A stretch of DNA of 64,000 bases from CAYOUV01 sp963790075. Its GTDB lineage: Bacteria; Chloroflexota; Anaerolineae; Anaerolineales; Villigracilaceae. Positions 44,593 to 52,651 of the stretch are shown in pieces. A model generated the notes under the pieces. The model was not told the DNA's origin. It saw only the letters and a list, made by a program, of their open reading frames with translations, and made no database searches. The translations under genes and the position numbers were made by a program. The stretch lies in the NCBI GenBank assembly GCA_963790075.1, contig CAWBNG010000009.1, forward strand, positions 124,001 through 188,000, given 5' to 3'. The number at the start of each line of letters is the position of its first letter. Positions within the stretch are counted from its first letter, which is position 1.

Positions 44593-46935
44593 TTATCCTT
44601 CGGTCAGCACTGGAGCCGGGGCTTTGGAGCGTACGACTGCCCACGCGAGGAGACCCAGCAAAACCAACGATGCAGCCCAAATCACAACGCGCGTTATGCC
44701 AGTCGCACCTGCGTATTGGACGACAATGGGAGCGATGATAACCGACACCAGGTTGACAACCTTGATCATCGGGTTCAAAGCCGGACCAGCAGTATCCTTG
44801 AACGGATCGCCGACTGTATCACCGACGACACCCGCTTTATGCCGTTCAGACCCTTTGCCAAGATTGTTCTCTGGCTCCCTGGGCTCATCCTCGATTAGCT
44901 TTTTGGCATTATCCCAGGCACCGCCGGAATTGTTCAGGAATACCGCAAGCAACTGGCCAGATAAAATTATTCCAGCTAGGAAACCGCCCAGAGCTTCGAC
45001 CTGCAAAACCAGGCCAACCACGATCGGCGAAACAATACCCAGCAGAGCCAGCGAAACCAGCTCTTTCTGCGCGGCAGAAGTCGAAATCGACACAGCCTGC
45101 CTGTAGTCTGGCGGTATCTTGCCTTCCAGTACACCAAGTTTGAATTGACGGCGCACCTCAAGCACGATCAAAGAAGCAGCACGGCTGACTGCCTGGATGG
45201 CGAATGATGAGAATAGCCAGGGGAGAGCACCACCCAGCAACATGCCAACAAATACCAGTGGAATATCAACGCGGATACCGACTGTCTGGATTTGCTGCGC
45301 CAACGGGATTCCAAGAGATTGCTGCGAGCGGCTGACATCCACCAGGAAGGAACCAAACAGGGCAACCGCCGCGATGACAGCCGAGCCAATGGCGACACCC
45401 TTGGTAATTGCCTTGGTTGTATTGCCAACCGCGTCCAGGTCCGCCATGATCTGCTGTGCGGCCTTGGTTTCATCGTCCTTCATATCGTGCCAGGACATTT
45501 CGCCGATACCATTGGCATTGTCCGCAATTGGGCCAAACGAGTCCATCGCAACGTTATTTCCGGTTAGGGTCAGCATACCGATACCAGTCATGGCAACGCC
45601 GTAGAGGATAAAGGTAATTCTGTCTCCTGCCGCTACACCAGGAATAGAACCGAATATCAATATCGAAGCCACAATCGTCAATGCGATGACAATAATCGAC
45701 CACACAGAGGATTCAAATCCTGTCGAGACCCCCTGCAAGATCAAAGTTGCTGGACCCGTATCCGCTGCTTTCTTGATTTCCTGTACCGGGGATTGGTGGG
45801 TCCCGGTAAAATATTCAGTCAGGCGATCGATCAGAATGGCCAACACCACACCAACAGCTACGGCCAAAGGCGTTCGCCACCAGCCACCTAAAGCAGGATT
45901 TCGTAAATACAAGTAGCCGGCAGCGAAGAACAGTACCGCGGAGATGGCTGCAGAGGAAAGAAATCCGCGGAAAATTGCAGACAGAGCATCTCCGCCCTTG
46001 CCAGGGCCGCCACGCACGACATAGGTACCAAAAATTGATGAGAGTACGCCAATTCCACGAACTACCAACGGGAAAATAATCCATTCAATGCGACCGGTGA
46101 TATGCCACAATGCAAGGCTCAAGATCAATCCAGCCACAATCGTGACTTCATATGACTCGAAGATATCAGCAGCCATACCGGCACAGTCACCCACGTTATC
46201 CCCGACCAAGTCGGCAATCACCGCGGGATTACGCGGATCATCCTCAGGGATTCCGGCTTCCACCTTACCCACCAGGTCAGCACCAACATCGGCCGCTTTG
46301 GTAAAAATACCGCCACCGACACGCATGAATAAGGCCAACAAGGTACCACCAAAACCAAAACCAAGCAAAGCATCCGGAGCCGCAATGCCGAGAACGATGA
46401 AAATGACAGTCCCACCGAACAGACCCAAACCATCGGTCAGCATTCCGGTAATCGTACCAGCACGATAGGCGATTCGCAGGGCATCAGCAAAGGATCTGCG
46501 CGAGGCCGAGGCAACGCGTACATTTCCTTGCACCGCCATCCTCATCCCGATTTGACCGACTGCCAACGAAAACAGCGCGCCCATTACGAATGCTATGGCG
46601 CGTGCAAAGCCGATGATCAGGCGTACGCTGCCCTCAGACATACCGGAAAAGCGTTCGAGTGCTTCGGGCGTGGGAGGCACAATGTAGACTGAAAAGAAAA
46701 GTGCCACGGTCAAGACAGCAATCAGCGGCAATATCGATTTCAATTGCCGCCGTAGATAAGTGTCCGCACCCTCGCGAATCGCGTTCCATACTTCCTGCAT
46801 CTTGGGCGTGCCCTTGTCCTCGCGCATTATTTGTTTGCGCAAAAATACGGCATAGAGCAGACCCAAAACGGCAATCCCGAGAACGCTCCAGATTGCAATT
46901 GCCTCCAGGGTTGTAAGTCCTTGCATTGCATACAT
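44593..46935 (-). CDS. hppA: Membrane-bound proton-pumping pyrophosphatase (K+-independent type)
   Basis: This 780-residue membrane protein with about 16 helices hydrolyses pyrophosphate to pump protons. The substrate-binding loop contains GADLVGKVEAGIPEDDPRNP and VGDNVGDCAGMAADIFE. GNTTKAITKG has Lys where K+-dependent enzymes have Ala, which places it in the K+-independent, H+-transporting group. A strong AGGAGG lies 12 bases before the first ATG. The transcript diverges from the Fe-S carrier gene. It would recover energy from pyrophosphate released during biosynthesis. Confidence 0.96.
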   Translation of the reverse strand: MYAMQGLTTLEAIAIWSVLGIAVLGLLYAVFLRKQIMREDKGTPKMQEVWNAIREGADTYLRRQLKSILPLIAVLTVALFFSVYIVPPTPEALERFSGMSEGSVRLIIGFARAIAFVMGALFSLAVGQIGMRMAVQGNVRVASASRRSFADALRIAYRAGTITGMLTDGLGLFGGTVIFIVLGIAAPDALLGFGFGGTLLALFMRVGGGIFTKAADVGADLVGKVEAGIPEDDPRNPAVIADLVGDNVGDCAGMAADIFESYEVTIVAGLILSLALWHITGRIEWIIFPLVVRGIGVLSSIFGTYVVRGGPGKGGDALSAIFRGFLSSAAISAVLFFAAGYLYLRNPALGGWWRTPLAVAVGVVLAILIDRLTEYFTGTHQSPVQEIKKAADTGPATLILQGVSTGFESSVWSIIVIALTIVASILIFGSIPGVAAGDRITFILYGVAMTGIGMLTLTGNNVAMDSFGPIADNANGIGEMSWHDMKDDETKAAQQIMADLDAVGNTTKAITKGVAIGSAVIAAVALFGSFLVDVSRSQQSLGIPLAQQIQTVGIRVDIPLVFVGMLLGGALPWLFSSFAIQAVSRAASLIVLEVRRQFKLGVLEGKIPPDYRQAVSISTSAAQKELVSLALLGIVSPIVVGLVLQVEALGGFLAGIILSGQLLAVFLNNSGGAWDNAKKLIEDEPREPENNLGKGSERHKAGVVGDTVGDPFKDTAGPALNPMIKVVNLVSVIIAPIVVQYAGATGITRVVIWAASLVLLGLLAWAVVRSKAPAPVLTEG

Positions 46936-47088
46936 GTAGGTTCCATTCCTCCTGCAGAAAATAAAATAAGTTTGGGCAATTTGCCTAATACTCTGGCAGG
47001 CAGATTTTACAGGTCCTGCGCAAATGTGTCAAGCAGAGCATTTTGCAATACATATCAGGTCACCCAAATTTCCCAGTAATTGTCCTCG

Positions 47089-47117
47089 TTGACAAGATAA
47101 TTCAATTTTGATAAGAT
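47089..47117 (+). promoter_or_regulatory. Sigma70 promoter of the A-type Fe-S carrier gene
   Basis: Perfect TTGACA (47089-47094), a 17-bp spacer and TAAGAT (47112-47117) lie 35 bases before the ATG. Confidence 0.82.
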
Positions 47118-47152
47118 ATATCTCAATTCAACTCCCAAAGAGGAGATAGGCT

Positions 47153-47533
47153 ATGCTACAACAAGTTGAGAATCTGACTCAAACGATCACATTGACCCCT
47201 GGGGCTTCCAAGGCTGTCCAGGACATCCTGACAGAACGCAAACTGGAAGGATACGCATTACGAGTTTATGTAGCCGGAAGCGGTTGTGGTGGTGCTCAAT
47301 TCGGAATGGCACTTGAGAACGACATTCGCGATACGGATTTGACTTTCGAAAGCAATGGTGTCAAAGTAGTAATTGACGAAGTTTCCATCGATTATTTACA
47401 AGGCGCTAATATTGATTTTGTCAATGATCCGCAGCGCGGAGCTGGCTTTCTGGTTGACAGCCCCAGCGCACAGGCACATGCCCACGAAGGTGGATCTTGC
47501 GCCTGTGGTGGTAGCTGCAGCTGCAATAACTAG
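47153..47533 (+). CDS. A-type iron-sulfur cluster carrier (IscA/ErpA/HesB-like)
   Basis: This 126-residue protein has the HesB/IscA fold sequence: ITLTPGASKAVQDIL at the start, the first conserved Cys in GSGCGG, and FVNDPQRGAGFLVDSP near the end. The usual C-terminal CGCG is replaced by a His/Cys-rich tail (AHAHEGGSCACGGSCSC) with four cysteines and two histidines. Such proteins bind and deliver Fe-S clusters; the tail may change the cluster or metal held. It has its own promoter, an AGGAG ribosome site and its own terminator. Confidence 0.9.
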   Translation: MLQQVENLTQTITLTPGASKAVQDILTERKLEGYALRVYVAGSGCGGAQFGMALENDIRDTDLTFESNGVKVVIDEVSIDYLQGANIDFVNDPQRGAGFLVDSPSAQAHAHEGGSCACGGSCSCNN

Positions 47534-47549
47534 ATACCAATGAAGGATA

Positions 47550-47581
47550 AAGCCGGAGTGCTCAAACACTCCGGCTTTTTT
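47550..47581 (+). terminator. Intrinsic terminator of the Fe-S carrier gene
   Basis: AAGCCGGAGTG (47550-47560), a 6-base loop and CACTCCGGCTT (47567-47577) are followed by TTTT. Confidence 0.9.
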
Positions 47582-47598
47582 AATTCCTGATGAAAAGT

Positions 47599-48225
47599 TT
47601 ACCGTCCGCGCAAGAAAGAGATCAAGGCACCGAAAATCCCCAAAAAACCAAGACCTACTATTATCAAACCCATCGGGACGCCACCAGAATTGCTCACACC
47701 GGTTGAATCTGTGAAGGTTGGGATGACCAAAGCCGGAGCGGGAGTAAAAGTAGGTAAGCGTGTCGGCGTTTCCGGCGCAATGAAGGCTGCAGCCAAGGTC
47801 GGGTCGATGGTTGGAGTCGAAACGGGAGTCGGCGTAGGTGGTGGCTCGATAATATTGAGATTTACCCCACCCGAGAGTGACACCAGTGGGGCATACACCC
47901 AGGCAACCGACCCAGGCACTCCAGGGTAGTAGATCTGGATCCAATCGCCGCCCGGTGAGCGACCCAAGGCGGGAGCGGACTGACCGGCCAGAAGGACTCC
48001 GATCGGTGGATAGATATAGGTACTTGGACCGGAGCGAACATTGATTTGCTGCTGGTCCAGATTTACCGTAATCAGCGGACCCGAGGGAGTCCCGGTAACG
48101 GTGGGCACGGAACCAGTCGGCTGCTGTGCCATGACCACGGCTTGAGCCGGGACATTGACCAGAAAACCAATGGCTCCTAAACCAATTGACAACCAAAGAA
48201 GAGTTTTAAACCAATTTCGTTTCAT
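47599..48225 (-). CDS. Secreted SH3-like domain protein with C-terminal membrane helix
   Basis: This 208-residue protein has an N-terminal signal (MKRNWFKTLLWLSIGLGAIG), an SH3b-like domain (about 40-110; NVRSGPSTYIYPPIGVLLAG and WIQIYYPG are typical), a Pro/Thr-rich linker with PTPTP runs, and a C-terminal helix (LIIVGLGFLGIFGALI) followed by RGR. It is probably cell-surface, the linker spanning the wall. The ATG at 48225 is chosen because a -10 element lies about 35 bases upstream; the alternative ATG at 48276 lies upstream of that -10. Confidence 0.75.
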   Translation of the reverse strand: MKRNWFKTLLWLSIGLGAIGFLVNVPAQAVVMAQQPTGSVPTVTGTPSGPLITVNLDQQQINVRSGPSTYIYPPIGVLLAGQSAPALGRSPGGDWIQIYYPGVPGSVAWVYAPLVSLSGGVNLNIIEPPPTPTPVSTPTIDPTLAAAFIAPETPTRLPTFTPAPALVIPTFTDSTGVSNSGGVPMGLIIVGLGFLGIFGALISFLRGR

Positions 48226-48257
48226 CGCGTATATATAAGTAGAAAAATCTATAGAAC

Positions 48258-48269
48258 GGATTATAATCC
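48258..48269. promoter_or_regulatory. Shared palindromic -10 of two divergent genes
   Basis: GGATTATAATCC is a perfect palindrome and reads TATAAT on both strands: plus at 48262-48267 for the zinc-ribbon gene (ATG 48275) and minus at 48265-48260 for the SH3-like gene (ATG 48225). The plus-strand message would have almost no leader. Confidence 0.5.
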
Positions 48270-48274
48270 AAAAC

Positions 48275-48859
48275 ATGGAACAACGAATTTACCACGGGAT
48301 TCTTACTCCAACCGATATTGCACAAGCGCTGATGGCATCCTTCGACCGCGGGAACATGCGTGCCCAGTCCCTCGGCGATAACAAAAAAATGATCGTACAG
48401 ATCGCCACTCGACCTGGGGCTATGTCCGGCGGGCAAACAGCTCTAACGGTGACCCTCCAGCAAGTTACGGATGGGGTCATGGTCGAACTTGGCCAGCAGG
48501 CCTGGCTGGGCGTTGCGGCCAGCCTCGGGCAAACAGCCATCTCGGCCCTGCGCAACCCATTCGCCTTGATTGGGCGCCTTGATGATCTGGCCCAGGATAT
48601 TGAGAATCTACAGTTGAGCGAAAATATCTGGAATGTCATTAACCAAACAGCCCAGGGGTTAGGAGCCTCGCATCAACTTTCCGATAGGCTCACTCGCATT
48701 GTATGTGATTATTGCAGCACTGCCAATCCGGTCGGAGAGCCGAATTGCATAGCCTGCGGCGCTCCGCTCGGCAACCTCCAACCGCTCACATGCGGAAAAT
48801 GCGGTTATGTCATCGCCCGCGAAGATACCGTTTGCCCCAACTGTGGTCAGCGTCTTTAA
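48275..48859 (+). CDS. Double zinc-ribbon protein of unknown function
   Basis: This 194-residue protein has an N-terminal alpha/beta part (1-135) of unrecognised family. Two C-terminal zinc ribbons follow: CDYC ... CIAC (about 143-162) and CGKC ... CPNC (about 172-192). The first part contains a Gly-rich, hydrophobic stretch (AWLGVAASLGQTAISALRNP) that may be a membrane-associated helix. Such zinc ribbons often sit on proteins that bind nucleic acids or other proteins. It is divergent from the SH3-like gene and likely leaderless. Confidence 0.72.
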   Translation: MEQRIYHGILTPTDIAQALMASFDRGNMRAQSLGDNKKMIVQIATRPGAMSGGQTALTVTLQQVTDGVMVELGQQAWLGVAASLGQTAISALRNPFALIGRLDDLAQDIENLQLSENIWNVINQTAQGLGASHQLSDRLTRIVCDYCSTANPVGEPNCIACGAPLGNLQPLTCGKCGYVIAREDTVCPNCGQRL

Positions 48860-48885
48860 CGCATAAAGTACGAAGCATTTCCCCG

Positions 48886-49866
48886 TTAGATCTTTGTTTC
48901 CACTTCGGGATTAACGCAATGCAGTAACCTGCGTTTTTCTAGCCCGGCTAACATATTTTCGCAAGCAATCTCAGCCATGCGCTGGCGTGTACCATGCGTG
49001 GCGGAGCCAATATGAGGGACAACCAGACAATTTTCCAGTCCATACAAAGGATGATCAGGGGGTAAAGGCTCCGGATCAGTGACATCCAGGGCAGCGGCCG
49101 CAATCCAACCTTCCTGCAAGGCGCGCACCAACGCATCTGTTCTAACCACTGGCCCACGAGCCGCATTGACCAGGATAGCAGTGGACTTCATCTTTCTCAG
49201 AGCAGCGTCAGCGATCAGATGTTGGGTTCCAGCATTAAGCGGACAGTGCAAACTGATGATATCGCTGCGATGCAGTAACTCATCGAATGAGACATATTCC
49301 GCAGCAAATTGCGCTTCCACCGCAGGTGAATGCGAGGGGTTGCGGTAGATGATTTTCAATCCAAATCCCGCTGCGCGTTCCGCTACGGCTTGACCAATTT
49401 TTCCCATCCCGATGATGCCCAATACCTTATTCCGTAAATCCGCACCCAGCCAACCAGTCGGCGACCAAGTTGTCCAACGACCTTCACTGGCATCCCTGGC
49501 TGCCTCAGGCAATCTGCGTGCTGCTGACAATAAAATCCCCATTGTCAGATCGGCAGTCGCGTCAGTCAAGACACCCGGTGTATGGCCGACCGGTATTCCA
49601 CGCCTGGTACAAGCAGCCACATCTATATTGTCAACACCAACAGCCATGTTGCTGACCACACGCAATTTAGGCATACGCGCAAGCAATTCTTCTTTAATCG
49701 GGACGGTCAGCAGGGATAACAACCCTTCAGCATCGGGCAGGAACGACTCTAATTCAGGCGCTAACTTATCGGCATCCGCCGGTCCGCTATGAGCCTGCAC
49801 GCGCCCATTCAGGCTGGAAATCCATTCCGGTGGAAGTTTGTGGGTCAAGACCACAGTAGGCAACAT
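48886..49866 (-). CDS. D-2-hydroxyacid dehydrogenase (glyoxylate/hydroxypyruvate reductase-like)
   Basis: This 326-residue NAD(P)H-dependent enzyme has the dinucleotide motif GIIGMGKIGQAVA near residue 150, VNAARGPVV with the active-site Arg, ALDVTDPEPLP with the catalytic Glu, and VVPHIGSAT with the catalytic His. It most resembles glyoxylate/hydroxypyruvate reductases that make D-glycerate. The gene begins 18 bp after the glycerate kinase stop on the same strand, which supports that role. Confidence 0.9.
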   Translation of the reverse strand: MLPTVVLTHKLPPEWISSLNGRVQAHSGPADADKLAPELESFLPDAEGLLSLLTVPIKEELLARMPKLRVVSNMAVGVDNIDVAACTRRGIPVGHTPGVLTDATADLTMGILLSAARRLPEAARDASEGRWTTWSPTGWLGADLRNKVLGIIGMGKIGQAVAERAAGFGLKIIYRNPSHSPAVEAQFAAEYVSFDELLHRSDIISLHCPLNAGTQHLIADAALRKMKSTAILVNAARGPVVRTDALVRALQEGWIAAAALDVTDPEPLPPDHPLYGLENCLVVPHIGSATHGTRQRMAEIACENMLAGLEKRRLLHCVNPEVETKI

Positions 49867-49884
49867 CGGTAACTCCAGTATTGT

Positions 49885-51282
49885 TTAAAATGCAAATAGA
49901 AGAATTAGATCGTTTACGTTTGTGCCGGTTGGACCTGGGCGCAGCAAATCACCCAATTGGTCAAAGAAATGGTACGAATCATTATTTTCCAGATGGGCAC
50001 GAACAGACAGACCAAGTTCACGAGCTCGCGCAAATGATTCGCCGGTAACTACTGCCCCGGCTGCGTCTGTCGGGCCGTCCTCACCGTCGCTGGCCATCGT
50101 AAGCAACATTACGTTTTCCAAACCAGCCAACCCTTCGACAGCACCGAGTGCCAACTCCAAATTGCGACCACCCAAGCCCTTGCCCTTCACAGTCACGGTG
50201 GTTTCGCCACCTGCAATCAGACAAGCTGGTCGTTTAATTGGCTGACCCGTCTCAACGATTTGCCTCAGAATGCTGCCTAACACCCCTCCCATTTGCCTGG
50301 CTTCACCTTCGAGCGAGCTGGTGAGTATATTTCCGTATAACTCTTCTTTTTCAGCCTGCACAAAAGAGGCCTGAATTGATTGCAAATTACTTCCAATTAT
50401 TACGTTTTGTACTCCAGCAAATAAAGGATTATCCGCTTTCAGCGTCTCCGGGGCCGAACTTAAAGCTTCATAAATGCCAACCGGAATTTTGATTTCTGCC
50501 CGGTAACCCTCGAGAATACCCAGCGCCTCTTCGCGGGTCGTCGGATCAGGAGCAGTTGGACCCGATGCAATCGCTTCGAGCGGGCTACCAACTACATCGG
50601 AAAGGATCAAACTGACTGTCCGGGCGGGAGCCGCTACCTCCGCCAAACCGCCACCTTTCACCCGATCAAAATGGCGGCGCAAGGTATTAATCTCGTTGAT
50701 GCTGGCGCCGCATCCCAATAGCCCTTCAGTCAGGCTTTGCAAGTCGGAAAGAGAAATATCCGAGAACGGACTGGTGAGTAACGCCGAACCGCCACCTGAA
50801 ATTAAGCAGATCAACAAATCGTCCTGCCCAAGATCGGCAAGCATTTTCAGGGCAATTTTTCCGGCCGCCAGACTACGCTCGTCCGGGATAGGATGGCCGC
50901 ATTCCAGCACAGGATATGGCAAAACAACGGATGGGACATACTTCGTAACAATCAACCCGGATCCAACTATATCCGGTAGCAGTGGGGCTAACGCAACCGC
51001 CATTGCCGGGGCTGCTTTCCCGAATGCCAACACATAAATGTGCTGGATTTCGTCTAGATCATATAACTTATTATCGATTTGCAATAGGCTGCCGGCACGT
51101 GTCACCACCCGCCTGACCGCTTGCGCTGGATCTGCAGCCTCCAAAGCTGCCCGCAATATGCGCTGGACCTTTCCGGATTCCGGATGACCGACCAGGGATT
51201 GCGCCTCTAATTCTAATTGATAAGAAATTCCCATCTTTCTCATGATAACATTAGCAGTCACAGTCCGCAACCGGGCTTGCAT
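49885..51282 (-). CDS. Glycerate 2-kinase (GckA/TtuD type)
   Basis: This 465-residue protein has the DUF4147 N-terminal domain (LRAALEAADPAQAV, VLAFGKAAPAMA, LISGGGSALL) and the C-terminal MOFRL domain (ASDGEDGPTDAAGAVV, NNDSYHFF, PTGTNVNDL). The family phosphorylates D-glycerate to 2-phosphoglycerate. Together with the downstream reductase it would carry glyoxylate or hydroxypyruvate into glycolysis. The start codon overlaps the -35 of the divergent FHA promoter. A start at 51234 (MGISYQL) is possible and would give a protein about 16 residues shorter. Confidence 0.9.
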   Translation of the reverse strand: MQARLRTVTANVIMRKMGISYQLELEAQSLVGHPESGKVQRILRAALEAADPAQAVRRVVTRAGSLLQIDNKLYDLDEIQHIYVLAFGKAAPAMAVALAPLLPDIVGSGLIVTKYVPSVVLPYPVLECGHPIPDERSLAAGKIALKMLADLGQDDLLICLISGGGSALLTSPFSDISLSDLQSLTEGLLGCGASINEINTLRRHFDRVKGGGLAEVAAPARTVSLILSDVVGSPLEAIASGPTAPDPTTREEALGILEGYRAEIKIPVGIYEALSSAPETLKADNPLFAGVQNVIIGSNLQSIQASFVQAEKEELYGNILTSSLEGEARQMGGVLGSILRQIVETGQPIKRPACLIAGGETTVTVKGKGLGGRNLELALGAVEGLAGLENVMLLTMASDGEDGPTDAAGAVVTGESFARARELGLSVRAHLENNDSYHFFDQLGDLLRPGPTGTNVNDLILLFAF

Positions 51283-51305
51283 TAAACCATGCTCGCCTCT
51301 ATAAT
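51277..51305 (+). promoter_or_regulatory. Sigma70 promoter of the FHA-mtnP-RodA operon
   Basis: TTGCAT (51277-51282), a 17-bp spacer and a perfect TATAAT (51300-51305) precede the FHA ATG by about 50 bases. The -35 covers the start codon of the divergent glycerate kinase gene. Confidence 0.78.
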
Positions 51306-51357
51306 TATTACAATAATGTCACATCACAAGAAAGAAGCTTAGGTAGGGGATTCTTTT

Positions 51358-52059
51358 ATGAAAATTAAACTGGACCAACTTGAGAGTCGTCTACAGGCTT
51401 TACTGGAAGTTCGCCTTGTCAACATTTTGCCCGGCCACAAAACCGAAGGGCTGATCGCTCAGCAGCTTGCGGGGGCCGTGCAATCCAACATCACCGCCCG
51501 CGAAGACGGCACCAAACTGGCGCCAAATGTGTACACAATTATTACTCACCCCGATCTGGCAGAAGATTGGCAGACCGATTCGCGTTTATTGGACGGGCTT
51601 CAAGAAATCCTAAACACTGCGGCGAGCGAAGCGGATTTAATATTTGCCGTTACACCAACCATCACGACAGCCACTGATCCAGCGCTTGATCCGGAAGAAG
51701 TTCAAATCATTGCCTCCCATCGAATTGATACGGTTTCCGAAACACAGGGCATGCCAGTCGATGAAACGGCCGAGGATGACGGAACGGACAACCTTCCTGA
51801 GAACGCCTTCTTGATCGTGCACGGAACGAAGGTTTATCCTTTAACTCAATCTGTCGTTAATATCGGGCGGCGCATGGACAACCAACTTGTAATAGACGAC
51901 CCGCGCGTTTCGCGCAGTCATGCCCAATTGCGCGCCATCAAAGGACGATATATTTTGTTCGACCTAAATTCCACTGGTGGCACTTTTGTCAATGGTCAAC
52001 GTACAAACCAGTCGATTTTTATCCCGGGGATGTGGTTTCACTTTCCGGAGTACCCTTGA
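51358..52059 (+). CDS. DUF3662/FHA-domain protein (FhaA-like), 3' end frameshifted
   Basis: The N-terminal 115 residues match DUF3662 (RLQALLEVRLVNILPG), and an FHA domain begins near residue 155 (VVNIGRRMDNQLVIDD, RSHAQLR, GTFVNG). FHA domains bind phosphothreonine. The annotated frame ends early in IPGMWFHFPEYP. The shifted frame reads GDVVSLSGVPLIFGQD, the normal FHA ending, and continues to a TGA at 52173-52175 that overlaps the next ATG (52172). One G missing from the GGGG run at about 52025-52028 explains this. The corrected protein has about 272 residues. Confidence 0.82.
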   Translation: MKIKLDQLESRLQALLEVRLVNILPGHKTEGLIAQQLAGAVQSNITAREDGTKLAPNVYTIITHPDLAEDWQTDSRLLDGLQEILNTAASEADLIFAVTPTITTATDPALDPEEVQIIASHRIDTVSETQGMPVDETAEDDGTDNLPENAFLIVHGTKVYPLTQSVVNIGRRMDNQLVIDDPRVSRSHAQLRAIKGRYILFDLNSTGGTFVNGQRTNQSIFIPGMWFHFPEYP

Positions 52060-52171
52060 TCTTTGGGCAAGACAACCCACCCGCCAGACCTGATCTGGCA
52101 GATACATCCCCCCTCTCACCCGCTTCAGGTGATCGGCCAACAGCAATTTTAAAATTAGAAGACAAGAAAGA

Positions 52172-52651
52172 ATGAGCGGAACAATTCTGTTCGCTTTGCG
52201 AATCATACTGGCACTTAGCCTGTATGCTTTTTTCGGATGGGCACTTTACACGCTTTGGCGAGACGTGCAACACCAAGGTTCAATTCTCGCTTCCCGAAAA
52301 GTACCGAATATACAGATCGCGGTCGACAGGCAGGATAATTCACCCATTGTGCGGCATTTTGCACTGCCCGAAATCTTCATCGGGCGAGATCCTAATTGTC
52401 AGATTGCGATTGACGACGACACCGTTTCCGCTCATCACTCGCGCTTAATCTATCATCATAGCCAATGGTGGCTTGAGGATTTGGGTTCCACCAATGGAAC
52501 AATGCTCAATCGGGAACGGATTGGCACGCCGACTGTTGTCATAACGGGTGACGAGATAGGTTGTGGAAAGGCCACCCTTACCATTGCGCTATCTGTGGCT
52601 ACGCAGGATTCGCCAACGCAACGACTTCCCTCGGAGGAAGAATATGGCTAA
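52172..52651 (+). CDS. Membrane-anchored FHA-domain protein (FhaB-like)
   Basis: This 159-residue protein has one N-terminal membrane helix (ILFALRIILALSLYAFFGWAL) and a C-terminal FHA domain with IFIGRDPNCQIAIDDD, SAHHSRL and STNGTMLN. The start overlaps the corrected stop of the upstream FHA gene (ATGA). Pairing of an FhaA-like and an FhaB-like gene upstream of a rodA gene resembles the actinobacterial pknB division cluster. No Ser/Thr kinase gene is in this window. Confidence 0.9.
   Translation: MSGTILFALRIILALSLYAFFGWALYTLWRDVQHQGSILASRKVPNIQIAVDRQDNSPIVRHFALPEIFIGRDPNCQIAIDDDTVSAHHSRLIYHHSQWWLEDLGSTNGTMLNRERIGTPTVVITGDEIGCGKATLTIALSVATQDSPTQRLPSEEEYG

Noticed and set aside
47770..47870. 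Repeat array in the Pro/Thr-rich linker
   Set aside because: The PTPTP runs are irregular and encode a wall-spanning linker; there is no conserved unit or spacer as in CRISPR.
52563..52643. Longer N-terminus for mtnP
   Set aside because: It lies inside the FHA gene and adds basic, non-family residues before MANNIRLAVIGGSG.
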